Positions 53,416 through 64,000 of a DNA stretch of 64,000 nt are shown here, one piece after another. Source of the DNA: Podocnemis expansa (taxonomy: Eukaryota; Chordata; Testudines; Podocnemididae). The stretch covers positions 12,588,357 to 12,652,356 of the forward strand of contig ML681998.1 of assembly GCA_007922195.1 (NCBI GenBank), in the 5' to 3' direction. How positions within the stretch are numbered: the stretch's first letter is position 1; every line of letters begins with the position of its first letter. The translations under genes were made by a program, and so were the position numbers. Below the pieces are notes generated by a model. It had not been told where the DNA came from and made no database searches. It was given only the letters and a program-made list of their open reading frames with translations.

Positions 53416-55151
53416 TAAAAAGCTTCATATTATGTTTGATAGCTGGCTTCCTGATGAATTAAGAAGGGTAAGTAATATTTTTGATGCCCCCAGCAAAGTG
53501 CTTCTTGGCGAAGAGACCTCCCATTTCCTCAGTTGCTTCTCTTAGTTCCTCTTTCTACCTCTCTTGTCTCTTATCTTTCCTTTTACCATCATCAGCAAAT
53601 AAGGAAGTCAATGTGACTCTTTCTGTTGACTGTAGTGGTCATTAGCTATTGTTCACTAGCCTGGAGGTGGGCAAGAAGAGTCCCACTTGAATAGAGATTG
53701 CAGGACTGCCCTACCAAAGCTAGCACCTGATGTGGACATTTGAACCAGGGAATATCTAGGGATAAGCATGTGCATTGAGCTGCATCTTGCTGCTCTACAC
53801 CCCTCTGATATGAGGATGCTACCCAAATAGATTGCAGAGGCCTCTTGAGTCCCACTGAGGTGAGCCTTAGGATCTCCATGGAGATTGTTCTTGAACAGTC
53901 TTTAACAAGCCTTAATGCAGTAAAGAGCTACTTGGACAGCCTCTGGGAGGACATGGGCTGTTCTTTAATGCTTCTAGCAAATTTCTGATTGCTAACCTCA
54001 TGGCAGGGGAAAAAAAAGACACTTCAGTCCAATGTTCATTTTGGTTGTGCTGCAAATAGAGGTTCCTTAAAAGCTGAAGATATTCCTTTGGTCTTGGGTT
54101 TCAAGAGCCACTAAAGCTGGCTCTGAGACTATCTCCCCCTTGTAAAAAAGGCTGAAGATATCACTGAAGCAAATGAATCAGGCTAATCTCCCCCAGCTGT
54201 GTGTAGCTGCATGATTATGAATGAGGTTTAGTGGTGGAAATAAGTAGGCCATCCACTAGAACCTCATGTGTACCCAAGGACAGATTAACACAACCATCAT
54301 TGCTGTGATTATAAGCATTATGTGCACATTAAGGGTCTCCATGTGTAATAAAAATGGGCTGAGCTCCATTATCTCATATTTTCAAAACACATTCTATATA
54401 TTTATTTTCAGTAACTGAAACATTAATTAATGCCAGGCATGGCATATTGTATATGGAACACTAGCACTTGCCATGTAAGCTATGCGTCTAGATGTGGAAC
54501 TCAGAAACAGTGACCTTTCGAACACCAGATCTGCAAATTACTGTAAATGCACTGAGCTTCTAATGAAGAATTCCTCTATGTAGAGACTTTTAGAGAGACC
54601 CCACTACACGGACTTCTTCTTAAATGGTAGAGGTGAGAACACAGGTGTATCTACATATTAGAAACACTGAGTAATAGTTGAAAGAACAGTTCTAAATAGA
54701 ATGTATGCAAAGACAAAAATGTAAATCAGTTCAAGTTAACTACTGGAAAATAGAATGTTCCTCCATGCAAAAACACTGAACCAAAACAAAACCAAATCCT
54801 ACCAACAACAATGTGTATATGATTACATTAAATAGCTAGCAGACCATGTTTATAAAACAAAACAATGACTCATAGGCAAAGTGAAACTAGCATAGTGACG
54901 TCGTAATATCCTGGGCAGTACTCCTAGATCCTCCATTCCTTGCATCGTCTCCCATAGGTCTGCCAGTGGTTTAAGCTCAGTGGCGTACAGCTGCCAAAGC
55001 CAGTAAATGGAAGGTTGAATTAAAGACTAAAAGACTAGTGTTCTGAACCTACATATCCTTAGTATCCAGTGCTTCATCAATACTAACAGTATCTGAAATG
55101 GAACTATTTGTGGTAGGAACTACTTTATAGGATCAAACTCTAATATTACAA

Positions 55152-55223
55152 GGCCTGATCCAAAGATCCATTGAAATAAACTGAAAGCCTCCCATTGATC
55201 TCAAGTGGGACTTGGATCAGGCC
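55152..55223 (+). mobile_element. Very short MITE (GGCCTGATCCAA)
   Basis: GGCCTGATCCAAAG at the left and ACTTGGATCAGGCC at the right form an inverted repeat around about 45 bases. The same family occurs at 58073. Confidence 0.7.
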
Positions 55224-58072
55224 CAAAATACACAGATGGAGGTTGGAGTTTATAATCCTATGGCAATTAAATATTTTTTAAAATAAAAAAATCATCTATT
55301 CAAATTATTTCAAATCTCTATATAAAAATTTAGAAAATTCCCTCTGTATATTCAGAATATTAAAGACTTTGCAGTTTGCAGGCTCAAGAAATTAGTATAG
55401 TTGCACATTTCAGGTACTTCTTTTGGAACTGGAATGTTATTAGTCTTAGATTCAAGCATCAGGCTCAATTAACGTGGTCTATTCAGTTTCTGTCTTTTTT
55501 GGACCTTGGCAAGAGCAAAAGTCTCTGTTACTTTGATTTCAAAAATCTAAAACTGGACACAACCCCTTTTCCTTGGTATAAGAAAATATCCAAGTTTTTC
55601 AAATAAGTTTTTGGGCTGAGGCAAAGTTTTTCCATCTTTTTAGTAAAACAGATGTTAAAGTCTGGAGATATATTTTAGAGTTCTGGAACATTAATTCACC
55701 AGATATTCTGGCCCTTTCAGGAACCAAATTATGAAATGACAGTGAACCACATATAATCAAAACAATACATACCACAGAAAAGAGCTGAGTCTTGCAATTC
55801 TACTAGCAGAAGTTATTGGATAAAAGTCTTCCAAACCAATCAGCTGTTACAATTCACCCAGCCATTTACACAAACAACCCCTTCTCACACACAAAACAGA
55901 TGATTCAGTTGCTTCTGGAACACCTGCACTCTCAAAGTATCTGAACCAAAATTTATTTTCTGTTTCATTCTTTTTAGAAATCAGACTTTTGATCTCCTTC
56001 ACTGCACAGTAGTGTACTTAAAAAACTAAAAAAACCACAGTGGTTTCAGGCCTTCTTTACACATCATAAGGCAGCAAAAATGGGCATAATATAGTTTTAA
56101 ACATTTTTAGGAACCCTTTATTATCAGCCATGGTCAGACTGGAAAAAAAACAAGTAGTAGTTTTCCTCCATGCTTCACTCACAAGCCACGACATGCCCTA
56201 TTATGCCAAAATCATAAACCCCTTACAGCAGATTGTTCACATAATACAAATATGCACAGTCCTTGTTTTTCTTGAGAGTGTTGATGGATGACATTTTTAT
56301 TGCCATAATAAGGCTTGGGCCTACAACTCAGTCTGATAGGTGGTGGTGTGCAGGTTTCAAAATGGAACTGTGGGCTGAAGGGACAAGCAGAAATGCAGGG
56401 GCCTGACTGTGTGTCAACATGGCTGTAATTATTCTCCCCAAGCCCAAAGGTATTCATTAAAACAGTCTCCATTGAAATTGTCTGTTCTCCTTTCACGTTA
56501 GTTTTTTATACTCGACTTTTCCCAGTACAGTTCCCCTGACTTCCTGCCTCATATCTCAGCATTCCATCTTTTCTCCTTGTGGCCAGGGTCCATATTCATA
56601 ACTCTGTGCCTGAGCAGAAAATAGATCTTTCTTGCTCACCTTCTTCTAAAGTTGAAGTTGGAGATCACTTCTATTACTGTGGATCTAGTCTGCCTAATTC
56701 TAATAACAAACATGACGTCCGTACCATCTAAGGGAGAAAGAGGCCTGAAAGCACTGGAATTTGAAACTGAACAAATCGTTATTTTTATAATATTCTTCAT
56801 TATTTCAAGGGCTGAATGGGCTATTGGAAAGATTAATGACCATAGTATTTCTTGTGTTTATATTATAATGTCTGTTCTAGCCCAGAGTAGGCATGGGTGC
56901 AGAGGTACTAGAAACTAAATAGAAAGACAGTGCTGGAAAGGCACACCAGGCTAAGCTCCAGTAAAAAGGAGCCTTTTTTCTCTCTTTCCAGGTTACCTTT
57001 TAAGGATGCACCCTCCTGATTCCATTCTTTGTTTTCACGTAATTAATGTTTTCATCATGGTCTGTTAGTTAACACTTCTTTGAGGGGGTGAGTAGGTTTC
57101 CTATGCCTCAGAGAGCATGCATACTTAACTGTTTTAAACAATCTGGAACTGTGAGAGGGCTAAGAGGCAGTGATGGGGCAGAAAAGTCTCTTTTAAAAAA
57201 ACCTGTCAAACTGAAACAAACCTGGGGAGGGTGGTTAGCCCAGATTATAAAGAAACTCCTCTGTTGTGGTATTGGGATAAAACAGTTAGAGCAAAGCAAG
57301 TAGCACTGTTCATTGCACAGCTACTGACTCTTCAAACACTGAAAACTAGATCTTTGTAGCATTTTTGATCTTCCCTATTGACCACTTGCTTTCTGTTTGC
57401 TCACTCAAGTCACATTCTTCCTAGAATACTAATAATTAATAAGCTCTAATTTGTCTCATTAGAGTATTGAACTTTACAAAAGTAGCATAATTGGCTCCAA
57501 AATATTTTAATATATTATTGTCTAATATTTTATATATATAATGTGCTTGGATTTCAAATGTAGGACTCTGTTCAGTATCAAGTCACTCGATCATTGAAAG
57601 GTTTCAAGCTTCCTGAGTTACAAAGCTACGTACCTTGATTCTGAGCTGCATGCCTTTAAGTTACTTATGTCTCACAAATTTTGAGCCCATATCTCAGGGT
57701 TAAGTTAGAGCAGTCCCAGTGGATGAAGCATGCCAAGTATTGCTGAAGAAGATCAAGTCACTTGGTCCATTACCGTAGAACTTTGGACAAGCATGGTGGG
57801 ACAGAAGACACTCATCCTTTCCATGGACTTAGCTCCAGGCCAGAACCAATTCTTTTGCATACTTTGGAGCATATAGTCCTTTACCTGCTCCAAGACCATC
57901 TGTGAGAAGCCAGACAGAATCCTCCTGCCTCTGAGGAATGGGAAACAAGGTCTTCTGAATGAGGTAGACATGATAAAGGTGACTGGTTAGCAGCTGGAAT
58001 GAGTAGTGCTCATTCCTAGAAAATACACACTGCACTTTTTTGGTGCCTTAACAAAACAAAGTACAAAACTTA

Positions 58073-58142
58073 GGGCCTGATCCAAAACCATTAAACTCAG
58101 TGGAAAGAATTGCAATGACTTAACAAGCAGTAGGTCAGATCC
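58073..58142 (+). mobile_element. Very short MITE (GGGCCTGATCC), TTA duplication
   Basis: The left end is GGGCCTGATCCAAAACC and the right end AGTAGGTCAGATCC. TTA flanks at 58070-58072 and 58143-58145. It is 70 bases long. Confidence 0.7.
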
Positions 58143-61100
58143 TTACATCTTAAACTGGAACCCCTGCATCACTATTATTAATGTCGGACTGGTCATTAGT
58201 ACAGGGACATTAACGTCAGTCCCAGCTACAGAGACATGTGCCTCCATTACTGTTGCTGTGAGAGTTTGAATTGATGGCCAAAGAGAGCAGAAGTGCTCTA
58301 ATTCCAGGAAGTTCAAGTTAGAGAAGTTAGCATAGGAAAGCACATCAATAAGGCAAGCAATTTATTCTGGTAAATTTTCATTCAGCCTCAGATACTGTTG
58401 CACTAACAAAGCTGGTCAGTGCCTTAGTGTTCCTGGCTGGCATGTTCAAACTGGTCGTCTTTAAATCACATGTATAAGTTTATTTTGGATTTCAAGTATT
58501 TATTGACAAAATTTCCTGTCTGCTCAGGTCATGTACATCAGCTGCCAGCACTTTGTGCCAGCTGGGCCTCTGTTGAGAATAAATGCTGTGGGAGGTCTGA
58601 AAACGCTTTGTGCAACAGACATGGACAAGAGCCATGAGTCACTAATACCTATGGAAATACTGCAGCTGAAGACCCAGTTTTGCACTGATCTTTAAAAAGC
58701 TCCTTTTCAGCTGTTGTGCCCCTCTGAAAACTGTTTATGCACACTTTACCAAATGAACAAGATGTCAGAATGAAGTGTCTGGAAGATGAGTTGATTAATC
58801 CTTTAAACAAATGAGTTGTGTCACATGACAGATATATGGGACATTAGTTTTTAGAATAATACTATGCATGCTGAATGAGCGACCCATTTCCTATTAAACT
58901 TATCAATAAGGGAGTGTTATCACTTGTTGGAGCCAGAGACTGCTGTCTTTGTATGTGGCTTTGGGAAGATGACTCAACTCCCTGCCTCAGTTACCTCATC
59001 TGTAAATTGGAAGTGAGACCATCTCATAGGGATGTTATGAGACAACTGTTTCCTTTTAAAATGGCTCTTCAGAGACTGGCAAGGAATATTTTCCAATAAT
59101 AATTTAAAAAATCCATAGTTATTGAAAAGGCTCTTTGACAATTTTAGTTGAAATAGAAGTTTATTTAGCTAAATAGTTATTATTATTAGAACATTGCTAC
59201 TGGTGTTGGTTCAGTTTGTCAAGCATCATTCCTTCCTGACCCCAGTATGGTGATTAGTTAAACCCTGAACACTTAGGTAAGACCTACCAGCAAGACAGTC
59301 TACGAGTCTAAGTTTATGTATAGTTTGTTATGTTTGGGATTTTTTTTTATTTTAAAAGTGGAGGAGTTTCTCTCTCTGGGCCTGTTTGTGAGATCGCTAC
59401 AAAGGGAAAATCTCGAGGGTTCACTCTGATCTGATAGCTCATGGCTAAATACACCTTGCCCTGTCTGTGCTAATGTTTGAAAATATGTTGCTAATACATT
59501 TTGAAAGTACATATTTTATGCCAGTCTAATACAGCTGGAGCAGAATTAGCAATGCTAATATTTTTTCCCTCAAAAAAATCCCTCATGCAGATAAGGCCTT
59601 TAACCCCTGCCAGGGCTTTTAGGAAGCATCATAATGGTGGCTGAGACAAAATCAGGAGTTTATTGTGAGAAAACTGACAGCTTAAGAAAGGAGATATATA
59701 AAATGTACTTAAAATGTGAAAGGTGTTCTTTCTCTGAGCCCAAATTTAAAGAATTATCAGTCAAATGTCACAGTGCTTGAATAATTACAGCAATGTCAAG
59801 AGAGGTAATTGCAAAACTTGCAAGGACAGCACACAAAGCTGTCTCATTATTGAGGACAAGCTGACCTCTTCGTGGTATGATGTCAAAGGGTTAAAAATGA
59901 ACCAGAGTATTTGAAACAGAATAAGTGAATAGTTTATGTGTAGACTTACCACAAAGATACTGAATGTGGGCTGCTGAACTGTAACTAGAACAAAGCTGCA
60001 TGTTTACCCATCTTAGGACAAAACAGGAAGATAAACTACAAGGATGTTGAAAATAACCTGGAAGAAGTATCGCTTCAATATCCAAAAGATGTACCACCAT
60101 GTTTAAAAACAAACCTAGTGCCCATACCTGTGTAACTGAACACCTGGGATTATTAAGACTGCTTGTCTATATTTGGTGCTTTTTTTTTTTTGTTTCTTCC
60201 CAAAGGTATGTTTATTCAGTTTTTTTTACTTCATCTTGGAGACAGAAAAAATTCTGATCAGTTTCAGTTTCAGGTTCTCTTGCTCTGTGGTAGCACAATG
60301 CTACAATGTTTGAGCTGTATACACTACAGGTGAATGCTTACAGCTGTTTTAATTAAAATAACAGAAATATGAGCATATATTTAATATTGTGTTTGATAAA
60401 AATCAGATCCCTCCCCCCCAAAAATCAAAAGCTAAATAGCTGGTAAACTACCTGCCCTTGTCCTTTAATACACTTCAGAGATACTGAACTGTTTAGCTAC
60501 AGTGCTCCATTTTGATGGAGAAATGGAAATGAAGACTGCAACAGATATGTTTGAAGCAGTCTCCAAAACACTTGGTTCTGCCCTGTTTTGCTGCAGGAGG
60601 CATCTGAAGATTTGTTAATTTACCACTGTGACAGTGCCTTTGGCATTAGAGCCTGCAGTTAGATCCAAGGTCACCCACATACAGCTGCCTGGAGTCCGGC
60701 TGAAGTAAATAGGGCTCCAAATGAGGATTTAAAAAAAAAAAAAAATCACTGTGTTGCTCAGAGTGGAGGACTGGTACCTCGGACAGAGACCATGGTGGAT
60801 TAAGGTCTCATTCTGCTTCCACTGGTGCTGGGGGGCTCTACTTTTGCCACTGACTCTAAAGGGGAGGAGGGTCAAAGCTTTGACATGCAGGAAACAAGAC
60901 ACACTAATATTACTGCATATGCTCAAAAACTGGGGGATTGACAGAAATTATAATATTCTTCTGTTTTAACATCATTTTGGATGGTTTTTTACTATAGTTT
61001 TTTTTAACTATACTTTACTATAAAGGATACATAGCTGGTTTTAAAATTAGTTGAATGCTATTAGAGTCATCCTTGTTGCAACATGCTGAAATACTTGCAT

Positions 61101-61968
61101 CTTGAGTAACAATCTTATTAAAAAAGAAATGCCTCTAATTTATATTGTTTTGCTAAATGTGATGGGCACCCTTGACTTTTCCCCCTGTTGCTATAGTAAC
61201 ATCTCATCTGTTATGTAAGCCTAACTGATGCAATTAAAAGACATACTCCTAAAAGGGAATGTTAATGATACAAAGACTTGTGTAAAGTGCAGTCTGAAGA
61301 AGAACCTCACAGTGAAACATCACCTCCACTCCTATTAACTTCCTTTTACTCTATTTGCCATTTATACACTCAATAGGGATGGTGAGCAGAGGCAGAGAAC
61401 TCTCTTAAAAATGCAGGGTCCCTTGCTTCTCAGACTTCTCAATAAGTGGTTCATTAAACACCTAAAGCCTTTTGATACTCATCTTGGGAACAGAACAAAC
61501 AAAAGCAAATGCATTATGTGGTCATTTTTTATGATGCATTACAGTCAGTGCAAACTATGGTAAGGTGGCAAATACAGAGCTTGTGCAGGTTTAATGATTA
61601 ATATTTTGAGATGAGTTAATCTATAAAATATGTTAATTTTTACAACTAAACACAAGTCCAAGCCAAACAAACTTCTGATTGACACCTTTGAATGGAGCAG
61701 TTGGAAGACTGGAGGCATACACACAAGCTTTCCAGCCAGGCATGCTTTCTTATGTGAGGAAAATCATTTTTCATTCCACAAATGAAGTGAAGTTTGTGCT
61801 GGTCAGGCATTTGTTTGTTTTATCACCTCTATCCACGTGTTTTTTTATAATCCAAACAGTGTGGGTGAACAAGACTTTTTTAATATTCAGTAGAACAAAT
61901 CTAACATGATACTGAGTTCCTCTTTCATGACACTGCATCACATCATGAAGTTGCACTGCCATGTCACT

Positions 61969-62472
61969 GGGTATGACCACACATCTCTTTTATTTTGAAA
62001 TAACACTGGTTATTTCAAAATAAAAGAGATTAGGTCCACCCGATGTATTCTTATTTCAAAATGACAGGCTCCGTCTTTGAAATAAGAGCCATCACTTTGA
62101 AATAGCTTAAACCTTCTTTAAATCGAAACAGCTGTTATTTCAAAACGGTTATTTCGAAATAACGCTGTTCAGATGTGTTATTTCAAAATAATCATTATTT
62201 TAAAATAACACTTTTTCCCTTCTCCTTCCCAGGGTGCCTTCCTTTTAGTCTGTATTGGGTGGGGGCATGGCCCAGGGAGGGGGCCATGTTGCCACACCTC
62301 CAATGGTTCCCCTCTCCTAAAGCGAAATAGCAAGTGCTGTGTTTGGACATGCTGTTTCACTTGAGCTTTTTCCTTAATTCAAATTAACTTATTTTGAAAT
62401 AAAGACTTTATTTCAAAATAACTCATTTCAAAATAACTTATTTTGCAATAAAGATGTACGTGTGGACATAGA
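61969..62472 (+). mobile_element. Palindrome-rich MITE (TTATTTCGAAATAA type)
   Basis: The termini GGGTATGACCACACATC and, inverted, GTCTATGTCCACACGTACATC are decayed. The interior matches the element at 18103, including the central GTGGGGGCATGGCCCAGGGA and CCATGTTGCCACACCTCC. The flanking duplication is not clear. Confidence 0.8.
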
Positions 62473-62626
62473 CTGTGATGTGTGCTGTCTTGGGACTTGG
62501 AAAGAAAGGCGCCACAGAGTTCTTCTATTATGAGATGGGACTGACTGGATTACCATATTTGCTGGATTAAACCTCCTGGAATACAGAAACTAGCATCTGT
62601 GTAACAAAAAAACAAACAAAGAATCG

Positions 62627-63170
62627 TGTGGCACTTAAAGACTAAGGCTGTGTTCACACACAGGGGGTTATTTCGATACGGTTGTTTCGAAACAACTTGT
62701 ATCGAAATAATGCCTTATTTCGAAATAACTTAATTCGAATTAACAGTTTGTTAATTCGAATTAAGGAAAAAAGCTCAAAGCGAAATAGCAGTTTCAGGCA
62801 ACAGTTATTTCGAAACAAGTCACTGTTGTTTCGAAACAACATGTTCGGACTGCATTGTTTCGTCCCCATATGAGGTTTAACTTGTTTCGAAACAACGCCG
62901 TTGTTTCGAAACAATGGGTTCCGTTGTTTCGAAACAACCGTGCATCGTGTGAACAGCCTAAATCTTATTTCGAAACAACCTCTGTTGTTTCGAAATAAGA
63001 GGGCTGTGTGAACACAGCCTAACAGATTTATTTTTTGCATGAGCTTTGGTGGGAGAAAATCCCACTTCTTTTCTCCCATGAAAGCTTGTGAGAAAAATAA
63101 ATCTGTTAGTCTTTAAGTGCTGTATGACTCCTTGGTTTTTTTTGCTGGACTAAACTAACACGGCTATCCC
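62627..63170. repeat. P-repeat foldback interrupted by a MITE
   Basis: The left arm ends ATCGTGTGGCACTTAAAGAC and resumes after the MITE as CAGATTTATTTTTTGCATGA, GCTTTGGTGGGAGAAAATCC. It meets a right arm, TTCTCCCATGAAAGCTTGTG, that continues to TTAGTCTTTAAGTGC and the tail GGACTAAACTAACACGGCTA at about 63147-63166. Confidence 0.85.
62646..63019 (+). mobile_element. Palindrome-rich MITE (GTTTCGAAAC type), TAA duplication, inside a P-repeat
   Basis: The termini are GGCTGTGTTCACACACAGG and GGCTGTGTGAACACAGCC. TAA is duplicated (62643-62645 and 63020-63022) within a P-repeat whose undisturbed form reads GACTAACAGA. The interior has many TTGTTTCGAAACAA palindromes. Confidence 0.93.
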
Positions 63171-63938
63171 TTTGGAAATTGTGTAATTAAAGTCATATAC
63201 AGCACCATTGCAAGGAAGTCAAAGTGCTTTGCAAACCGATGTATTAATTCCACAGTGCTCTTCATCTTTCACAGTAATGTGTTCTCCTGTGGAATGAAAC
63301 ATAAGTCACAGTGTGAGACCTGTTGAGGAGGATTCAGTGGGAGAAGTGGTTGACTATTGGATGGGGAAGGTAACAAGTTCTCTGGAGAGACCAGTCCATA
63401 GTTAACAGGGAGGGCAGTACTTTATGTTCAAAAAGTTTGTAATTGTTATTCCTAAATAAAATATCTTCAAGGCCTTTGAAGGCCCTAGTCCTCATTGAGC
63501 ATGGAATCTATACCCAGTCTGATATTTTAAACAGTGGTTTGAGTTGTATACAAAAATAGTATCTAAAAAAGTTCCCTGATGGAAAAAAAAAAAAAAAGAA
63601 GAAGAAAAAAGTTTTTTGCTCAGTTATTTCAAAAATGACTAAGTTTTATCTTAAACTTATACACACATAAAATCTCTGATCTGAAAAGCATAAGCAGTTT
63701 GAGCCCCAAAATATATTTTTCAGAGATATAGGAAAGTCGCAATAAAAATGCCTCCTCAATATTCTCTAATACAGCTACCATGGTACTACACAATAGCCTT
63801 CCAATTATATCAGAACTCAACAAATAGGGCAGCCTTAAAATTTCTGGTTTTACAAGAGAAATTACCTCATTTAGATAAGTGATGGGAAAATTTGCACCTA
63901 CAGCTATGTGTTCCCAGTTCCATGGATGTGCATACTAT

Positions 63939-64000
63939 GGCTGTGTTCACACAGCACTTTTGTTTCGAAACAACCTCGTTGTTTCGAAACAAAAAAAACC
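63939..64000 (+). mobile_element. Start of another palindrome-rich MITE (cut by the window edge)
   Basis: GGCTGTGTTCACACAGCAC is followed by TTTTGTTTCGAAACAACCTC, the same terminus and palindrome word as the element at 62646. The rest lies outside. Confidence 0.85.

Larger units (their letters stand above)
41560..64000. other. Region upstream of TP53INP1 with no recognised gene
   Basis: I looked on both strands for exons of NDUFAF6, the next gene in the human order, and found none. The region is largely mobile-element remnants, listed individually. Stretches such as 41600-42300, 53420-55140, 55240-58060 and 58150-61960 hold nothing I can classify, apart from short A/T runs. Confidence 0.6.

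Noticed and set aside
49880..63079. Peptides such as ..FRNNCCFETT.. and ..LFRNKALFRN.. on both strands
   Set aside because: They are translations of TTTCGAAAC palindrome arrays in MITEs and have no coding meaning.
41560..64000. Exons of NDUFAF6 or another neighbour gene
   Set aside because: I looked on both strands for splice-flanked open segments with familiar sequence and found none. In human the main NDUFAF6 exons lie tens of kilobases further away.
1..64000. tRNA, rRNA or microRNA genes
   Set aside because: No stretch showed tRNA A/B boxes with a cloverleaf, rRNA sequence or a recognisable microRNA hairpin; the hairpins found belong to repeats.

Overview
The window is vertebrate nuclear DNA, most likely from a turtle. 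It holds two multi-exon genes with GT..AG introns and CpG-island promoters, in a dense background of CR1 retroposons, hAT elements with 8-bp target duplications, 3-bp-duplication MITEs, and a repeat carrying a 'stem + GAAA' core. Calling it a turtle rests on the repeat types and is an inference; a crocodilian is the main alternative. There is no sign of bacterial, viral or plasmid organisation.

Gene 1, on the minus strand from the left edge to about 14.5 kb, is cyclin E2 (CCNE2). Eight coding exons (exons 2-9 by homology to the mammalian gene) were rebuilt with consensus splice sites and matching phases. They give the first 285 or so residues, from the start codon at 13091 through most of the cyclin box. 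The 3' exons lie off the left edge. The promoter CpG island (about 13.7-15.5 kb) carries E2F-like and TATA-like sites and is interrupted by a 400-base N gap. A CR1 retroposon abuts its upstream side.

Gene 2, also minus strand (about 24.1-41.2 kb), is TP53INP1 (tumour protein p53-inducible nuclear protein 1). Its whole 237-residue coding sequence lies in three exons, with a 3'UTR of about 3.8 kb, a polyadenylation signal at 24145-24150, a candidate noncoding exon 1 ending at 41037, and a second CpG island. CCNE2 followed by TP53INP1 on the same strand matches human 8q22.1. Both act in cell-cycle and stress control: CCNE2 is a CDK2 cyclin driven by E2F, and TP53INP1 is a p53/p73-induced stress and autophagy protein.

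The interval 16.2-24.1 kb and the 22 kb upstream of TP53INP1 (41.6-64 kb) show no recognisable protein-coding gene. They are mostly transposable-element debris, much of it nested. The most notable material is a dispersed repeat family, called 'P-repeat' here. It appears repeatedly as inverted or tandem copies, including a 168-bp, nearly perfect foldback at 42.67-43.05 kb and a GC-rich version inside the TP53INP1 CpG island, and it carries a hammerhead-ribozyme-like core. Also notable are MITE families made of arrays of short CpG-centred palindromes.
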